64,000 nucleotides of DNA from JAGOEY01 sp017997515 (GTDB lineage: Bacteria > Pseudomonadota > Gammaproteobacteria > Burkholderiales > Burkholderiaceae_C), in the NCBI GenBank assembly GCA_026314275.1, contig CP111109.1, positions 3,472,001 through 3,536,000 of the forward strand, given 5' to 3'. Below, piece after piece: positions 20,519 to 28,228 of this stretch; position 1 is the first letter of the stretch, and each line of letters begins with the position of its first letter. The notes beneath the pieces were generated by a model. The model was not told where the DNA came from and searched no databases. It saw only the letters and a program-made list of their open reading frames with translations. The translations under genes were made by a program, and so were the position numbers.

Positions 20519-21967
20519 ATGGTGGATGTACTGGTCATAGGCGGTGGTAATGCCGCGCTGTGTGCTGCACTGATGGCGCGTGAAGCGGGTGCCAGCGTGC
20601 TGCTGCTGGAAGCCGCGCCCCGCGAATGGCGCGGCGGCAATTCCGGCCACACCCGCAACCTGCGCTGTATGCACGACGCGCCGCAGGACGTGCTGGTCGA
20701 GGCCTACCCGGAAGAAGAATTCTGGCAGGACCTGCGCAAGGTGACCGGTGGCCTGACCAACGAACACCTGGCCCGCCTGGTGATCCGCGCCTCGTCGAAC
20801 TGCCGCGACTGGATGCGCAGCCACGGCGTGCACTTCCAGCCTTCGCTGGCCGGGGCGCTGCACACGGCACGCACCAATGCGTTTTTTATGGGCGGTGGGA
20901 AAGCGCTGGTCAACGCCTATTACCGCAGCGCCGAAAAACTGGGCGTGCAGGTGCGATATGAATCGCCGGTGGACCAGCTGGAAATCGACAATGGCCGGTT
21001 TGTCGCCGCGTATTGCAAGGGCGAACGTATCACCGCCAAAACCTGCGTGCTGGCCGCGGGTGGTTTCGAGTCCAACCGCGACTGGCTGCGTGAGGCCTGG
21101 GGCCAGAACGAACGCGGCGAATGGCCGTCGGACAACTTCCTGATCCGGGGCACGGCCTACAACCAGGGGGTGCTGCTGCGGCACATGCTGGAAGACCATC
21201 GTGCCGACCGCATCGGTGACCCGACCCAGGCGCACATGGTGGCCATCGACGCGCGTGCGCCGCTGTACGACGGCGGCATCTGCACCCGCATCGACTGCGT
21301 GTCGCTGGGCGTGGTGGTGAACCGCGACGGCAAACGTTTCTACGACGAGGGCGAGGATTTCTGGCCCAAGCGTTACGCCATCTGGGGCCGTCTGGTGGCG
21401 CAGCAGCCGGGGCAGGTGGGTTATTCGGTCATCGACAGCAAGGCCATTGGCCGCTTTATGCCCCCCGTGTTTCCGGGCGTCAAAGCCGACAGCCTGCCCG
21501 AACTGGCGCAGAAACTCGGCCTGCCCGTCGACAGCTTCATGCACACGCTGGACAGTTATAACGCCGCCTGCCGCGTGGGCACGTTTGACCACACCGCGCT
21601 GGACGATTGCCACACCGAAGGCATCACGCCCGCCAAGACCCACTGGGCGCGGCCCATCAACACCGGCCCGTTCTACGGCTACGCACTCAAGCCCGGCGTC
21701 ACTTTCACCTACCTGGGCCTGCACACCGACGACACGGCGGCCGTGCGTTTCAACAACGTGGCCAGTGAGAACCTGTTTGTGGCGGGCGAAATGATGGCCG
21801 GCAACGTGCTGGGCAAGGGCTACACGGCAGGCGTGGGTATGAGTATCGGCACTGCTTTTGGCCGCATCGCCGGTAGCCAGGCTGCTTTGGCATCAAAACG
21901 GCCTCTAGCGCACATGCCACCTACGCAGGCAGCTACAAAAAAAGGAGTTGAAAATGCAAACGCTTGA
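20519..21967 (+). CDS. tcuA: FAD-dependent tricarballylate dehydrogenase TcuA
   Basis: Oxidises tricarballylate to cis-aconitate. The 482-residue flavoprotein begins MVDVLVIGGGNAALCAALMARE (FAD-binding GGGNAA) and has the fumarate-reductase-like end GEMMAGNVLGKGYTAGVGMSIGTAFGRIAGSQAA. AAGGAG lies before ATG 20519. The last 25 or so residues (ALASKRPLAHMPPTQAATKK...) are encoded by an antisense copy of the dispersed AT-rich repeat and are probably a recent extension. The stop overlaps the tcuB start by 14 bases. Confidence 0.9.
   Translation: MVDVLVIGGGNAALCAALMAREAGASVLLLEAAPREWRGGNSGHTRNLRCMHDAPQDVLVEAYPEEEFWQDLRKVTGGLTNEHLARLVIRASSNCRDWMRSHGVHFQPSLAGALHTARTNAFFMGGGKALVNAYYRSAEKLGVQVRYESPVDQLEIDNGRFVAAYCKGERITAKTCVLAAGGFESNRDWLREAWGQNERGEWPSDNFLIRGTAYNQGVLLRHMLEDHRADRIGDPTQAHMVAIDARAPLYDGGICTRIDCVSLGVVVNRDGKRFYDEGEDFWPKRYAIWGRLVAQQPGQVGYSVIDSKAIGRFMPPVFPGVKADSLPELAQKLGLPVDSFMHTLDSYNAACRVGTFDHTALDDCHTEGITPAKTHWARPINTGPFYGYALKPGVTFTYLGLHTDDTAAVRFNNVASENLFVAGEMMAGNVLGKGYTAGVGMSIGTAFGRIAGSQAALASKRPLAHMPPTQAATKKGVENANA
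21889..21946 (-). repeat. AT-rich dispersed repeat copy forming the 3' end of tcuA
   Basis: On the minus strand: TTTTTTTGTAGCTGCCTGCG, TAGGTGGCATG, then TGCGCTAGAGGCCGTTTTGA. It is read antisense as the TcuA tail. The AAAGGAG ribosome site of tcuB lies in the repeat's poly-A edge. Confidence 0.75.
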
Positions 21968-23123
21968 AGCCCTGACGCGCGACGCCCGGGCGCTGGCGAA
22001 CGGTGACATCGTGTTGTCCGCCCCCGAGGCCGAGGTGGCGCGGCAACTGCAGATCTGCAATGCCTGCCGCTACTGCGAAGGCTTTTGTGCTGTCTTCCCG
22101 GCCATGACGCGCAGACTTGAATTCGGCAAGGCCGACATCCATTTCCTGGCCAACCTGTGCCACAACTGCGGTGCCTGCCTGCACGCCTGCCAGTACGCAC
22201 CACCGCATGAGTTTGCCGTGAACGTGCCGCAGTCCATGGCACAGGTGCGTGGCCAGACCTATGTGGACTACGCCTGGCCGCCCGCGCTGGGGCAGCTGTA
22301 CCAAAAAAACGGCCTCACGCTGTCACTCGCGTTGGCTGCGGGGCTGGCGCTGTTCCTGGTGCTGGCCGTGGCACTGAAAGGCACGCTGTGGAGCGCGCCG
22401 GGGGGCGACTTCTATGGCATCTTCCCGCACAACCTGCTGGTCGGCCTGTTCGCGCCCGTGTTCCTGTTTGCCACGCTCGCGTTGGCCATGGGGGTGCGCC
22501 GCTTCTGGCGTGACGTGACACCCGCCACCAGCGGTGCACCGCTGTCCGCCCCGGCCACGGCCGAAGCGGCTGACGCGGTGTTGCGCCTCAAGTACCTGGA
22601 CGGTGGCCACGGTGAAGGCTGCCACAACGAAGACGACGCCTACACCCTGGCGCGTCGGCGCTGCCACCACCTTACGTTCTACGGCTTCATGCTGTGTTTC
22701 GCCGCCACCAGCGTGGCCACGCTGTACCACTACGCATTCGGATGGGCCGCACCGTACGACCTGCCCAGCCTGCCCAAGCTGCTGGGGCTGGTGGGTGGCG
22801 TGAGTCTGGCGCTGGGCACGGCAGGCCTGTGGCGGTTGAACCTGAAACGCCACCCCGCCCATGGCGACGCTGCACAAAAACCGATGGATCGTGGCTTTAT
22901 CGCGCTGCTGTTCCTCACCGCCACCAGCGGCCTGGCCCTGTGGGCAGCGCGGGGCACACCCGCCCTGGCACTGCTGTTGTGCCTGCACCTGGGTGCGGTG
23001 ATGGCGCTGTTCGCCACCATGCCTTACGGCAAGTTTGGGCACGGCATTTTCCGCACAGCGTCGCTCTTGCGCCATGCCGTAGAGAAGCGCCAGCCCAACC
23101 CCATTGGCCTGGGTGCCGACTGA
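21954..23123 (+). CDS. tcuB: Tricarballylate utilisation iron-sulfur membrane protein TcuB
   Basis: Reoxidises the FADH2 of TcuA and passes electrons to the quinone pool. The N-terminal domain holds two [4Fe-4S] motifs, C35-C38-C41-C45 (CNACRYCEGFC) and C69-C72-C75-C79 (CHNCGACLHAC). It is followed by six or so membrane helices with histidines such as RRCHHLTFYGFML that may bind haem. It is 389 residues from ATG 21954. Its AAAGGAG ribosome site lies inside tcuA and the repeat, so it is translationally linked to tcuA. Confidence 0.9.
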   Translation: MQTLEALTRDARALANGDIVLSAPEAEVARQLQICNACRYCEGFCAVFPAMTRRLEFGKADIHFLANLCHNCGACLHACQYAPPHEFAVNVPQSMAQVRGQTYVDYAWPPALGQLYQKNGLTLSLALAAGLALFLVLAVALKGTLWSAPGGDFYGIFPHNLLVGLFAPVFLFATLALAMGVRRFWRDVTPATSGAPLSAPATAEAADAVLRLKYLDGGHGEGCHNEDDAYTLARRRCHHLTFYGFMLCFAATSVATLYHYAFGWAAPYDLPSLPKLLGLVGGVSLALGTAGLWRLNLKRHPAHGDAAQKPMDRGFIALLFLTATSGLALWAARGTPALALLLCLHLGAVMALFATMPYGKFGHGIFRTASLLRHAVEKRQPNPIGLGAD

Positions 23124-23150
23124 GATTCCCAACCCCGAGGAGATTCCACG

Positions 23151-24128
23151 ATGAAGACAAAACAACTGCTGCGCCGCACGGCGCTGGCGGCGGCCACGCT
23201 GTGGCTGACTGGCACCGCCCTGGCCCAGGACTTCCCGCCCAAGAAACCTGTGACATTGGTGGTGGGTTTTGCCGCTGGCGGCGCGGCCGATGCAGCGGCG
23301 CGCCTGATTGCCAAGAAACTGGGCGACAACATCGGCCAGCCGGTGATTGTGGACAACAAGGGCGGTGCGGGGGGCAACATCGCCCACCAGTTTGTGTCCC
23401 AGGCCGTGCCGGATGGCTCTGTGCTGCTGTTCGGCTCGGTAGGGCCACTCACCATTGCCCCGCACCTGATGAAATTGCCCTACGACCCGTTCAAGGATCT
23501 GGCACCGATTTCCGGCGGGGTGTATTTCCCCAACGTGCTGGTGGTGCACAAGGGCACGGGGGTGAAGACACTGGCCGAGTTTGTGCAGTTGTCCAAGAAG
23601 AAACCGGGCAGTGTGGACTTCGCATCCACGGGCGCCGGGTCGGCCTCCCATCTGGCAGGCGAGTTGTTTAACCAGCGCGCGGGCATCGACATGGTGCACG
23701 TACCCTACAAAGGCGGCGCGCCCGCCTTGCAGGACTTGCTGGGTGAACGTGTGGCTTCGTATTTCTCGGCGCCACCCACCGCCATGCCCCATGTGGAGGG
23801 CGGCAAACTGGTCCCGCTGGCCACCACCGGGCTCACGCGCCCGGCCTACCTGCCCAACGTGCCCACGGTGGCAGAGTCAGGTTACCCCGGCTTTGAGGCG
23901 CTGAACTGGTATGCGTTTGTTGCGCCTGGCAAGACCCCCGCACCCCTCCTGGACCGCTGGAACCAGGAGATAGTCAAGGTGTTACACGACCCGAGCGTGA
24001 AGGAGGCGCTGGACAAACATGGACTGACTCCCCAGCCCACGACACGTGCGGAGCTGGCCGCCTTCATGAAGAAGGAGTCGGCCCAGTGGGGGGCGATCGT
24101 GCGCGAGCGCAAGATCACGGCGCAGTAG
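23151..24128 (+). CDS. Bug/TctC-family tripartite tricarboxylate substrate-binding protein
   Basis: A 325-residue secreted receptor: twin-Arg-like start MKTKQLLRRTALAAATLWLTGTALAQ, then PVTLVVGFAAGGAADAAARLIA and VIVDNKGGAGGNIAHQFV, which are typical of Bug proteins. ATG 23151 follows GAGGAGATTCCACG. It sits 27 bases after tcuB, where Salmonella has the MFS carrier tcuC, so a (tri)carboxylate is the likely ligand. No TctA/TctB permease genes are present nearby. Confidence 0.93.
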   Translation: MKTKQLLRRTALAAATLWLTGTALAQDFPPKKPVTLVVGFAAGGAADAAARLIAKKLGDNIGQPVIVDNKGGAGGNIAHQFVSQAVPDGSVLLFGSVGPLTIAPHLMKLPYDPFKDLAPISGGVYFPNVLVVHKGTGVKTLAEFVQLSKKKPGSVDFASTGAGSASHLAGELFNQRAGIDMVHVPYKGGAPALQDLLGERVASYFSAPPTAMPHVEGGKLVPLATTGLTRPAYLPNVPTVAESGYPGFEALNWYAFVAPGKTPAPLLDRWNQEIVKVLHDPSVKEALDKHGLTPQPTTRAELAAFMKKESAQWGAIVRERKITAQ

Positions 24129-24155
24129 GCGAAGGCCGCTGACGGGGGAGGCGGC

Positions 24156-24707
24156 TCACGCCCCGCCCGTCACCAGCTTGTGCACCAGGTCTGCCGTGGT
24201 TGCGGCCTTGTATTTGCGCATCAGCCGGGCGCGGTACACCTCGACCGTGCGGTGGCTGATGCCCAGCGCGCGGGCTATCTCCTTGGAGGTCTTGCCGCCG
24301 CCCATCAGGTGGGCTGCCACCTCACGTTCCCGGGGGGTGAGTTCGGCCTTGACGGTGCGGCGGGCGCTCAGGTCCTCAAACGACCAGATGCCTGCTGCGT
24401 GCGGCGCGCTGCGGTTCAGCGCGCGGCCGCTGACATGGCACCAGAACAGCTCGCCGGTGGCGCGTTTCATCACCCTGTCGTCGGCGTAGTGGCCTGATGT
24501 GTTCAGGATGGGCAGCATCCGTGCGCCCAGGCGTTCGTACTCGGCTGCACTGGGGTACAGCACCTGGAACGACTGGCCGAGCAGCAACTCGCGCGACGCG
24601 CCAAACATGTCGCACAGGTGCTGGTTACAGTCCACAATGGCACGGTTGCGCGACAGCACCAGGCCGACCGGGGCCAGGTCAAAAGCGAGTTTGTAGTCAA
24701 CATCCAT
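24156..24707 (-). CDS. PAS-LuxR transcriptional regulator
   Basis: A 183-residue protein with an N-terminal PAS domain (FDLAPVGLVLSRNRAIVDCNQHLCDMFG; FWCHVSGRALN) and a C-terminal LuxR helix-turn-helix (LTPREREVAAHLMGGGKTSKEIARALGISHRTVEVYRARLMRKY). It has no receiver domain. Such short PAS-LuxR proteins often sit beside catabolic genes in Comamonadaceae. It converges with the tcu cluster and diverges from scoAB; either could be its target. Confidence 0.9.
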   Translation of the reverse strand: MDVDYKLAFDLAPVGLVLSRNRAIVDCNQHLCDMFGASRELLLGQSFQVLYPSAAEYERLGARMLPILNTSGHYADDRVMKRATGELFWCHVSGRALNRSAPHAAGIWSFEDLSARRTVKAELTPREREVAAHLMGGGKTSKEIARALGISHRTVEVYRARLMRKYKAATTADLVHKLVTGGA

Positions 24708-24819
24708 CGGGATACTCTTTACGGAAAACTACGTAGGGTTCTGGCGAGTATCGTCCCACATGCAATCCGTTTTGCAACGCGTTTTGCAACCTGTTTTTCC
24801 ACTTCCAGCGGAGACTTCT

Positions 24820-25524
24820 GTGAACAAAATTTTTCCATCGGCTGACAAAGCCCTTGAAGGTGTCGTCCAGGACGGCCAGCTCATGGCCGTGGGCGGCTTT
24901 GGCCTGTGTGGCATTCCTGAAGCCTTGATCGACGCGCTGCGCGACTCGGGCAAAAAAGACCTGACGGTTATCTCCAACAACGCGGGTGTGGATGGCTTTG
25001 GCCTCGGCAAGCTGCTGGAAACACGCCAGATCAAGAAGATGATCTCCAGTTACGTGGGGGAGAACAAGGAATTCGAGCGCCAGTACCTTGCTGGGGAGCT
25101 GCAACTGGACTTCACGCCCCAGGGCACGCTGGCTGAAAAGCTGCGCGCAGGCGGCGCGGGCATCCCCGCCTTTTTCACCAAGACCGGTGTGGGCACCCAG
25201 GTGGCCGAGGGCAAGGAGCTGCGTGACTTCGACGGTGAAACCTATGTGATGGAACACGCACTGGTGCCCGACGTGGCACTGGTGAAGGCCGACGTGGCCG
25301 ACAAGTCCGGCAATCTGCGCTTTCGCCTAACGGCCCGCAACTTCAACCCCGCCGCCGCGATGGCGGGCAAGATTTGTATCGTCGAGGTGGAGAAGATTGT
25401 GGAAGTGGGTGAACTCGCCCCGGACGACATCCACCTGCCTGGCATTTATGTGCACCGCATCGTGCTGAATGCCACCCCCGAAAAGCGCATCGAAAAACGC
25501 ACGATCTCTGAAGGAGCCAAATAA
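24820..25524 (+). CDS. scoA: Succinyl-CoA:3-ketoacid CoA-transferase subunit A
   Basis: It forms the heterodimer that moves CoA from succinyl-CoA to acetoacetate. The chosen GTG 24820, after GCGGAGACTTCT, gives 234 residues starting MNKIFPSADKALEGVVQDGQLMAVGGFGLCGIPEALIDAL. The frame runs 20 codons further upstream but without an RBS. The family block NNAGVDGFGLGKLLETRQIKKMISSYVGENKEFERQYLAGELQ is intact. Its stop overlaps the scoB ATG by one base. Confidence 0.95.
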   Translation: MNKIFPSADKALEGVVQDGQLMAVGGFGLCGIPEALIDALRDSGKKDLTVISNNAGVDGFGLGKLLETRQIKKMISSYVGENKEFERQYLAGELQLDFTPQGTLAEKLRAGGAGIPAFFTKTGVGTQVAEGKELRDFDGETYVMEHALVPDVALVKADVADKSGNLRFRLTARNFNPAAAMAGKICIVEVEKIVEVGELAPDDIHLPGIYVHRIVLNATPEKRIEKRTISEGAK

Positions 25525-26162
25525 TGCCCTGGACCCAAGACCAAATGGCGGCACGTGCCGCACAAGAGCTGGAAGACGGCTTCTATGTGAACCTGGGCAT
25601 TGGTATCCCCACGCTGGTGGCCAACCATACCGGTGACAAGGAAGTCTGGCTGCAGTCCGAAAACGGCATGTTGGGCATCGGCCCGTTCCCGACCGACGAC
25701 AAGGTGGACGCCGACCTCATCAACGCGGGCAAACAAACCGTGACCACGCTGCCCGGCAGCGCCATCTTCGGCAGCCACGACAGCTTTGCCATGATCCGCG
25801 GCGGCAAGATCAACCTGTCCATCCTGGGTGCGATGCAGGTCAGCGAAAAGGGCGACCTCGCCAACTGGATGATCCCCGGCAAGATGGTCAAGGGCATGGG
25901 CGGTGCGATGGACCTGGTGGCCGGCGTGAAGCGCGTCATCGTGCTGATGGAGCACGTGGCCAAGAAGAAAGACGGCACCGAAGACCTGAAGATCCTGAAA
26001 AACTGCACCTTGCCCCTGACCGGTGTGGGTGTGGTGGACCGCATCATCACCGACCTGGCTGTGATGGACGTTACGCCCGCTGGTCTTAAGGTGGTGGAGT
26101 TGGCACCCGGCGTGACGCTGGAAGCCTTGCAGGCCAAGACCGGCGCTCCTCTGTTGGGCTGA
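25524..26162 (+). CDS. scoB: Succinyl-CoA:3-ketoacid CoA-transferase subunit B
   Basis: Partner of ScoA, 212 residues. The catalytic glutamate that forms the CoA thioester is E46 in QSENGMLGIGPFP. The opening is MPWTQDQMAARAAQELEDGFYVNLGIGIPTLV. Start is TAATG-coupled to scoA, with AAGGAG upstream. Together with the 3-hydroxybutyrate dehydrogenase at 41080 it would feed hydroxybutyrate and acetoacetate into acetyl-CoA. Confidence 0.96.
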   Translation: MPWTQDQMAARAAQELEDGFYVNLGIGIPTLVANHTGDKEVWLQSENGMLGIGPFPTDDKVDADLINAGKQTVTTLPGSAIFGSHDSFAMIRGGKINLSILGAMQVSEKGDLANWMIPGKMVKGMGGAMDLVAGVKRVIVLMEHVAKKKDGTEDLKILKNCTLPLTGVGVVDRIITDLAVMDVTPAGLKVVELAPGVTLEALQAKTGAPLLG

Positions 26163-26202
26163 AAGCTGGTGCCTTGCCCTCTGTGGGCATGGTGCTGCTT
26201 CT

Positions 26203-26262
26203 GATTTGATAGCTGGTCGCGCAGGTAAAACGGGCGCTGGAGTCCATTTTGATGCATAAATT
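26203..26262 (+). repeat. AT-rich dispersed repeat copy at the start of the serine hydrolase gene
   Basis: CTGATTTGATAGCTGGTCGC, GCAGGTAAAAC, then GGGCGCTGGAGTCCATTTTG followed by ATGCATAAATT. The start codon of the next gene is the ATG at the end of this repeat. Confidence 0.8.
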
Positions 26263-27583
26263 AACCCTCCAGCGACTGCCTGCTGCCACCTGTGTGCTGG
26301 CTCTGGCGTCCCTGCTTTCCGCCCATGCTGCAACACCCGGGGCACAGCCCGATGCAGCGGCCAGCGACCCCGCCCAGCTGGGCTGGATGGTCGGCGCACC
26401 ACCACCGGCCGACCGCACCGTGCGGTTTGACGACGGCAGTTATTTCGAGTTTCCGGCCATGCGCTGGAGTGTGTCGAACTTCCGCCAGCTGATGCCCACG
26501 GTTAATGTCTCGCGCGGCCTGGGCGCACCCACGGCCTTGCCACGTGCGCTGCGCAAGGACATCGACACATTACGCTTCACGCCATTGGGTGCGAACCAGC
26601 CCATGACCTGGGAAGCTTCGCTGGCGGCCAGCTACACCGACGGTATCGTGGTGCTGCACCGGGGTCGCATTGTGTACGAGCGCTACTTCGGTGTGTTGAA
26701 GGACGATGGCCAGCACGCAGCCATGTCGGTCACCAAGTCGGTGGTCGGCACACTGGGTGCGGCGCTGGTGGCGGAAGGGCGCATCGACCCCGGCAAGACG
26801 GTAGCGTACTACGTGCCGGAGCTGGCGCAGTCCGGCTTTGGCAACGCCACGCTGCGCCAGGTGCTGGACATGACCACTGGCCTGAAATACAGCGAAGACT
26901 ATGCCGACCCGAACGCCGAAGTCTGGGCCCACGCCAGCGCGGGCAGCCCGCTGCCCAAGCCGAAGGACTACACCGGCCCCCGCAGCTACTTTGAGTTTCT
27001 GCAGACCGTACAGCCGCAGGGGCAGCACGGTGACGCCTTTGGCTACCGCACCGTCAACACCGACGTGCTGGGCTGGGTGATTGCGCGTGTCACCGGGCGC
27101 AGTGTGTCGCAGCTCTTGTCCGAGCGCATCTGGCGCCACTTAGGCGCCGAGCAGGACGCTTATTTCACGGTGGACTCCATCGGCACGCCGTTTGCGGGTG
27201 GCGGGCTCAATACCGGCCTGCGCGACCTGGCCCGGTTTGGCGAAATGCTGCGCAACAACGGGCGCTTCAACGGCCAGCAGATCCTGCCCAAGTCCGTGGT
27301 GGACGACATCCGTGGCGGCGGCGATAAAGCGGCGTTCGCCAAAGCGGGATATGCGCTGTTGCCAGGCTGGAGCTACCGCAATATGTGGTGGGTGACGCAC
27401 AACCCGCATGGCGCCTTCATGGCGCGGGGTGTACACGGCCAGCGCATCTATGTGGACCCCAGGGCACAGATGGTGATCGTGCGTTACGCGTCACACCCGG
27501 TGGCCAGCAACTCGGCCAACGACCCGGTGACGATTCCTGCGTTTGAAGCGCTGGGCCAGTTGCTGGTGTCACAGCCCCGCTGA
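26252..27583 (+). CDS. Exported serine hydrolase (class C beta-lactamase / 6-aminohexanoate-dimer hydrolase family)
   Basis: A 443-residue protein with signal peptide MHKLTLQRLPAATCVLALASLLSAHA. The SxxK nucleophile is in HAAMSVTKSVVGTL, and the Tyr of the second motif is in FGYRTVNTDVLGWVI. It is more like the esterase/amide hydrolase branch than true beta-lactamases. The ATG lies in the tail of a dispersed repeat and no clear Shine-Dalgarno site is visible, so expression may be weak. Substrate unknown. Confidence 0.88.
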   Translation: MHKLTLQRLPAATCVLALASLLSAHAATPGAQPDAAASDPAQLGWMVGAPPPADRTVRFDDGSYFEFPAMRWSVSNFRQLMPTVNVSRGLGAPTALPRALRKDIDTLRFTPLGANQPMTWEASLAASYTDGIVVLHRGRIVYERYFGVLKDDGQHAAMSVTKSVVGTLGAALVAEGRIDPGKTVAYYVPELAQSGFGNATLRQVLDMTTGLKYSEDYADPNAEVWAHASAGSPLPKPKDYTGPRSYFEFLQTVQPQGQHGDAFGYRTVNTDVLGWVIARVTGRSVSQLLSERIWRHLGAEQDAYFTVDSIGTPFAGGGLNTGLRDLARFGEMLRNNGRFNGQQILPKSVVDDIRGGGDKAAFAKAGYALLPGWSYRNMWWVTHNPHGAFMARGVHGQRIYVDPRAQMVIVRYASHPVASNSANDPVTIPAFEALGQLLVSQPR

Positions 27584-27591
27584 GGGCAGCG

Positions 27592-28218
27592 TCAGAACTT
27601 CGGAATCCGCAGCGTTTTGCTGATCATGAGTGTGCCCGACAGCGCAAACAGCAGCACCAGCGGGTGTAACGTGCAGCCCAGCACCGTCCAGCTGCCGCCC
27701 CACAGGTTGGCCCCCAGGTGGCCTTGCCAGGCGGCCCAGGCCAGCACACCCACCAGCACCACGCTGGTTGGGATGGGGGTGCCTTCAAAATACTTGACCT
27801 TGTTGGCCCCTTCGGACAGGGCTTCGGCCGTGACGTTGTAGCGTGCCAGGCGGCTCACACCGCAGCAGACGAAATAAATCAGCACCACGGCGTCCCAGCC
27901 GCCCTGCATACCCGCCGCAAATGCGAGTGCTGCGGGGGCCACACCAAACGAGATGATGTCGGCCAGCGAGTCCAGCTCGCGCCCCAACGCCGACTGGGTT
28001 TGCCGCCAGCGGGCGATACGGCCATCGAACACGTCGAATACAAACGCTGCGGGCAGCAGCGCCGCCGCTGCCAGAAAGTGCCCCACGGTCTGGTTGGCCA
28101 TAAAAGCCATCGCCAGAAAAATGGCTCCCACACCACACGCCGCGTTGCCCAGCGTGAAGAAGTCCGCCAGATGGAACTCGCGCAGCATGGAGAAGTGTTT
28201 TTTGGGGCGTGTGCTCAT
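27592..28218 (-). CDS. pssA: CDP-diacylglycerol-serine O-phosphatidyltransferase
   Basis: Membrane enzyme making phosphatidylserine, the precursor of phosphatidylethanolamine. The CDP-alcohol phosphotransferase motif is complete: D65-G66, A69-R70, G79, D83 and D87 in DGRIARWRQTQSALGRELDS. Several hydrophobic helices follow. The 208-residue length fits PssA of the Bacillus/beta-proteobacterial type. It ends nine bases from the convergent serine hydrolase and lies ten bases after the ABC exporter gene. Confidence 0.93.
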   Translation of the reverse strand: MSTRPKKHFSMLREFHLADFFTLGNAACGVGAIFLAMAFMANQTVGHFLAAAALLPAAFVFDVFDGRIARWRQTQSALGRELDSLADIISFGVAPAALAFAAGMQGGWDAVVLIYFVCCGVSRLARYNVTAEALSEGANKVKYFEGTPIPTSVVLVGVLAWAAWQGHLGANLWGGSWTVLGCTLHPLVLLFALSGTLMISKTLRIPKF

Positions 28219-28228
28219 GGACGTTCTT

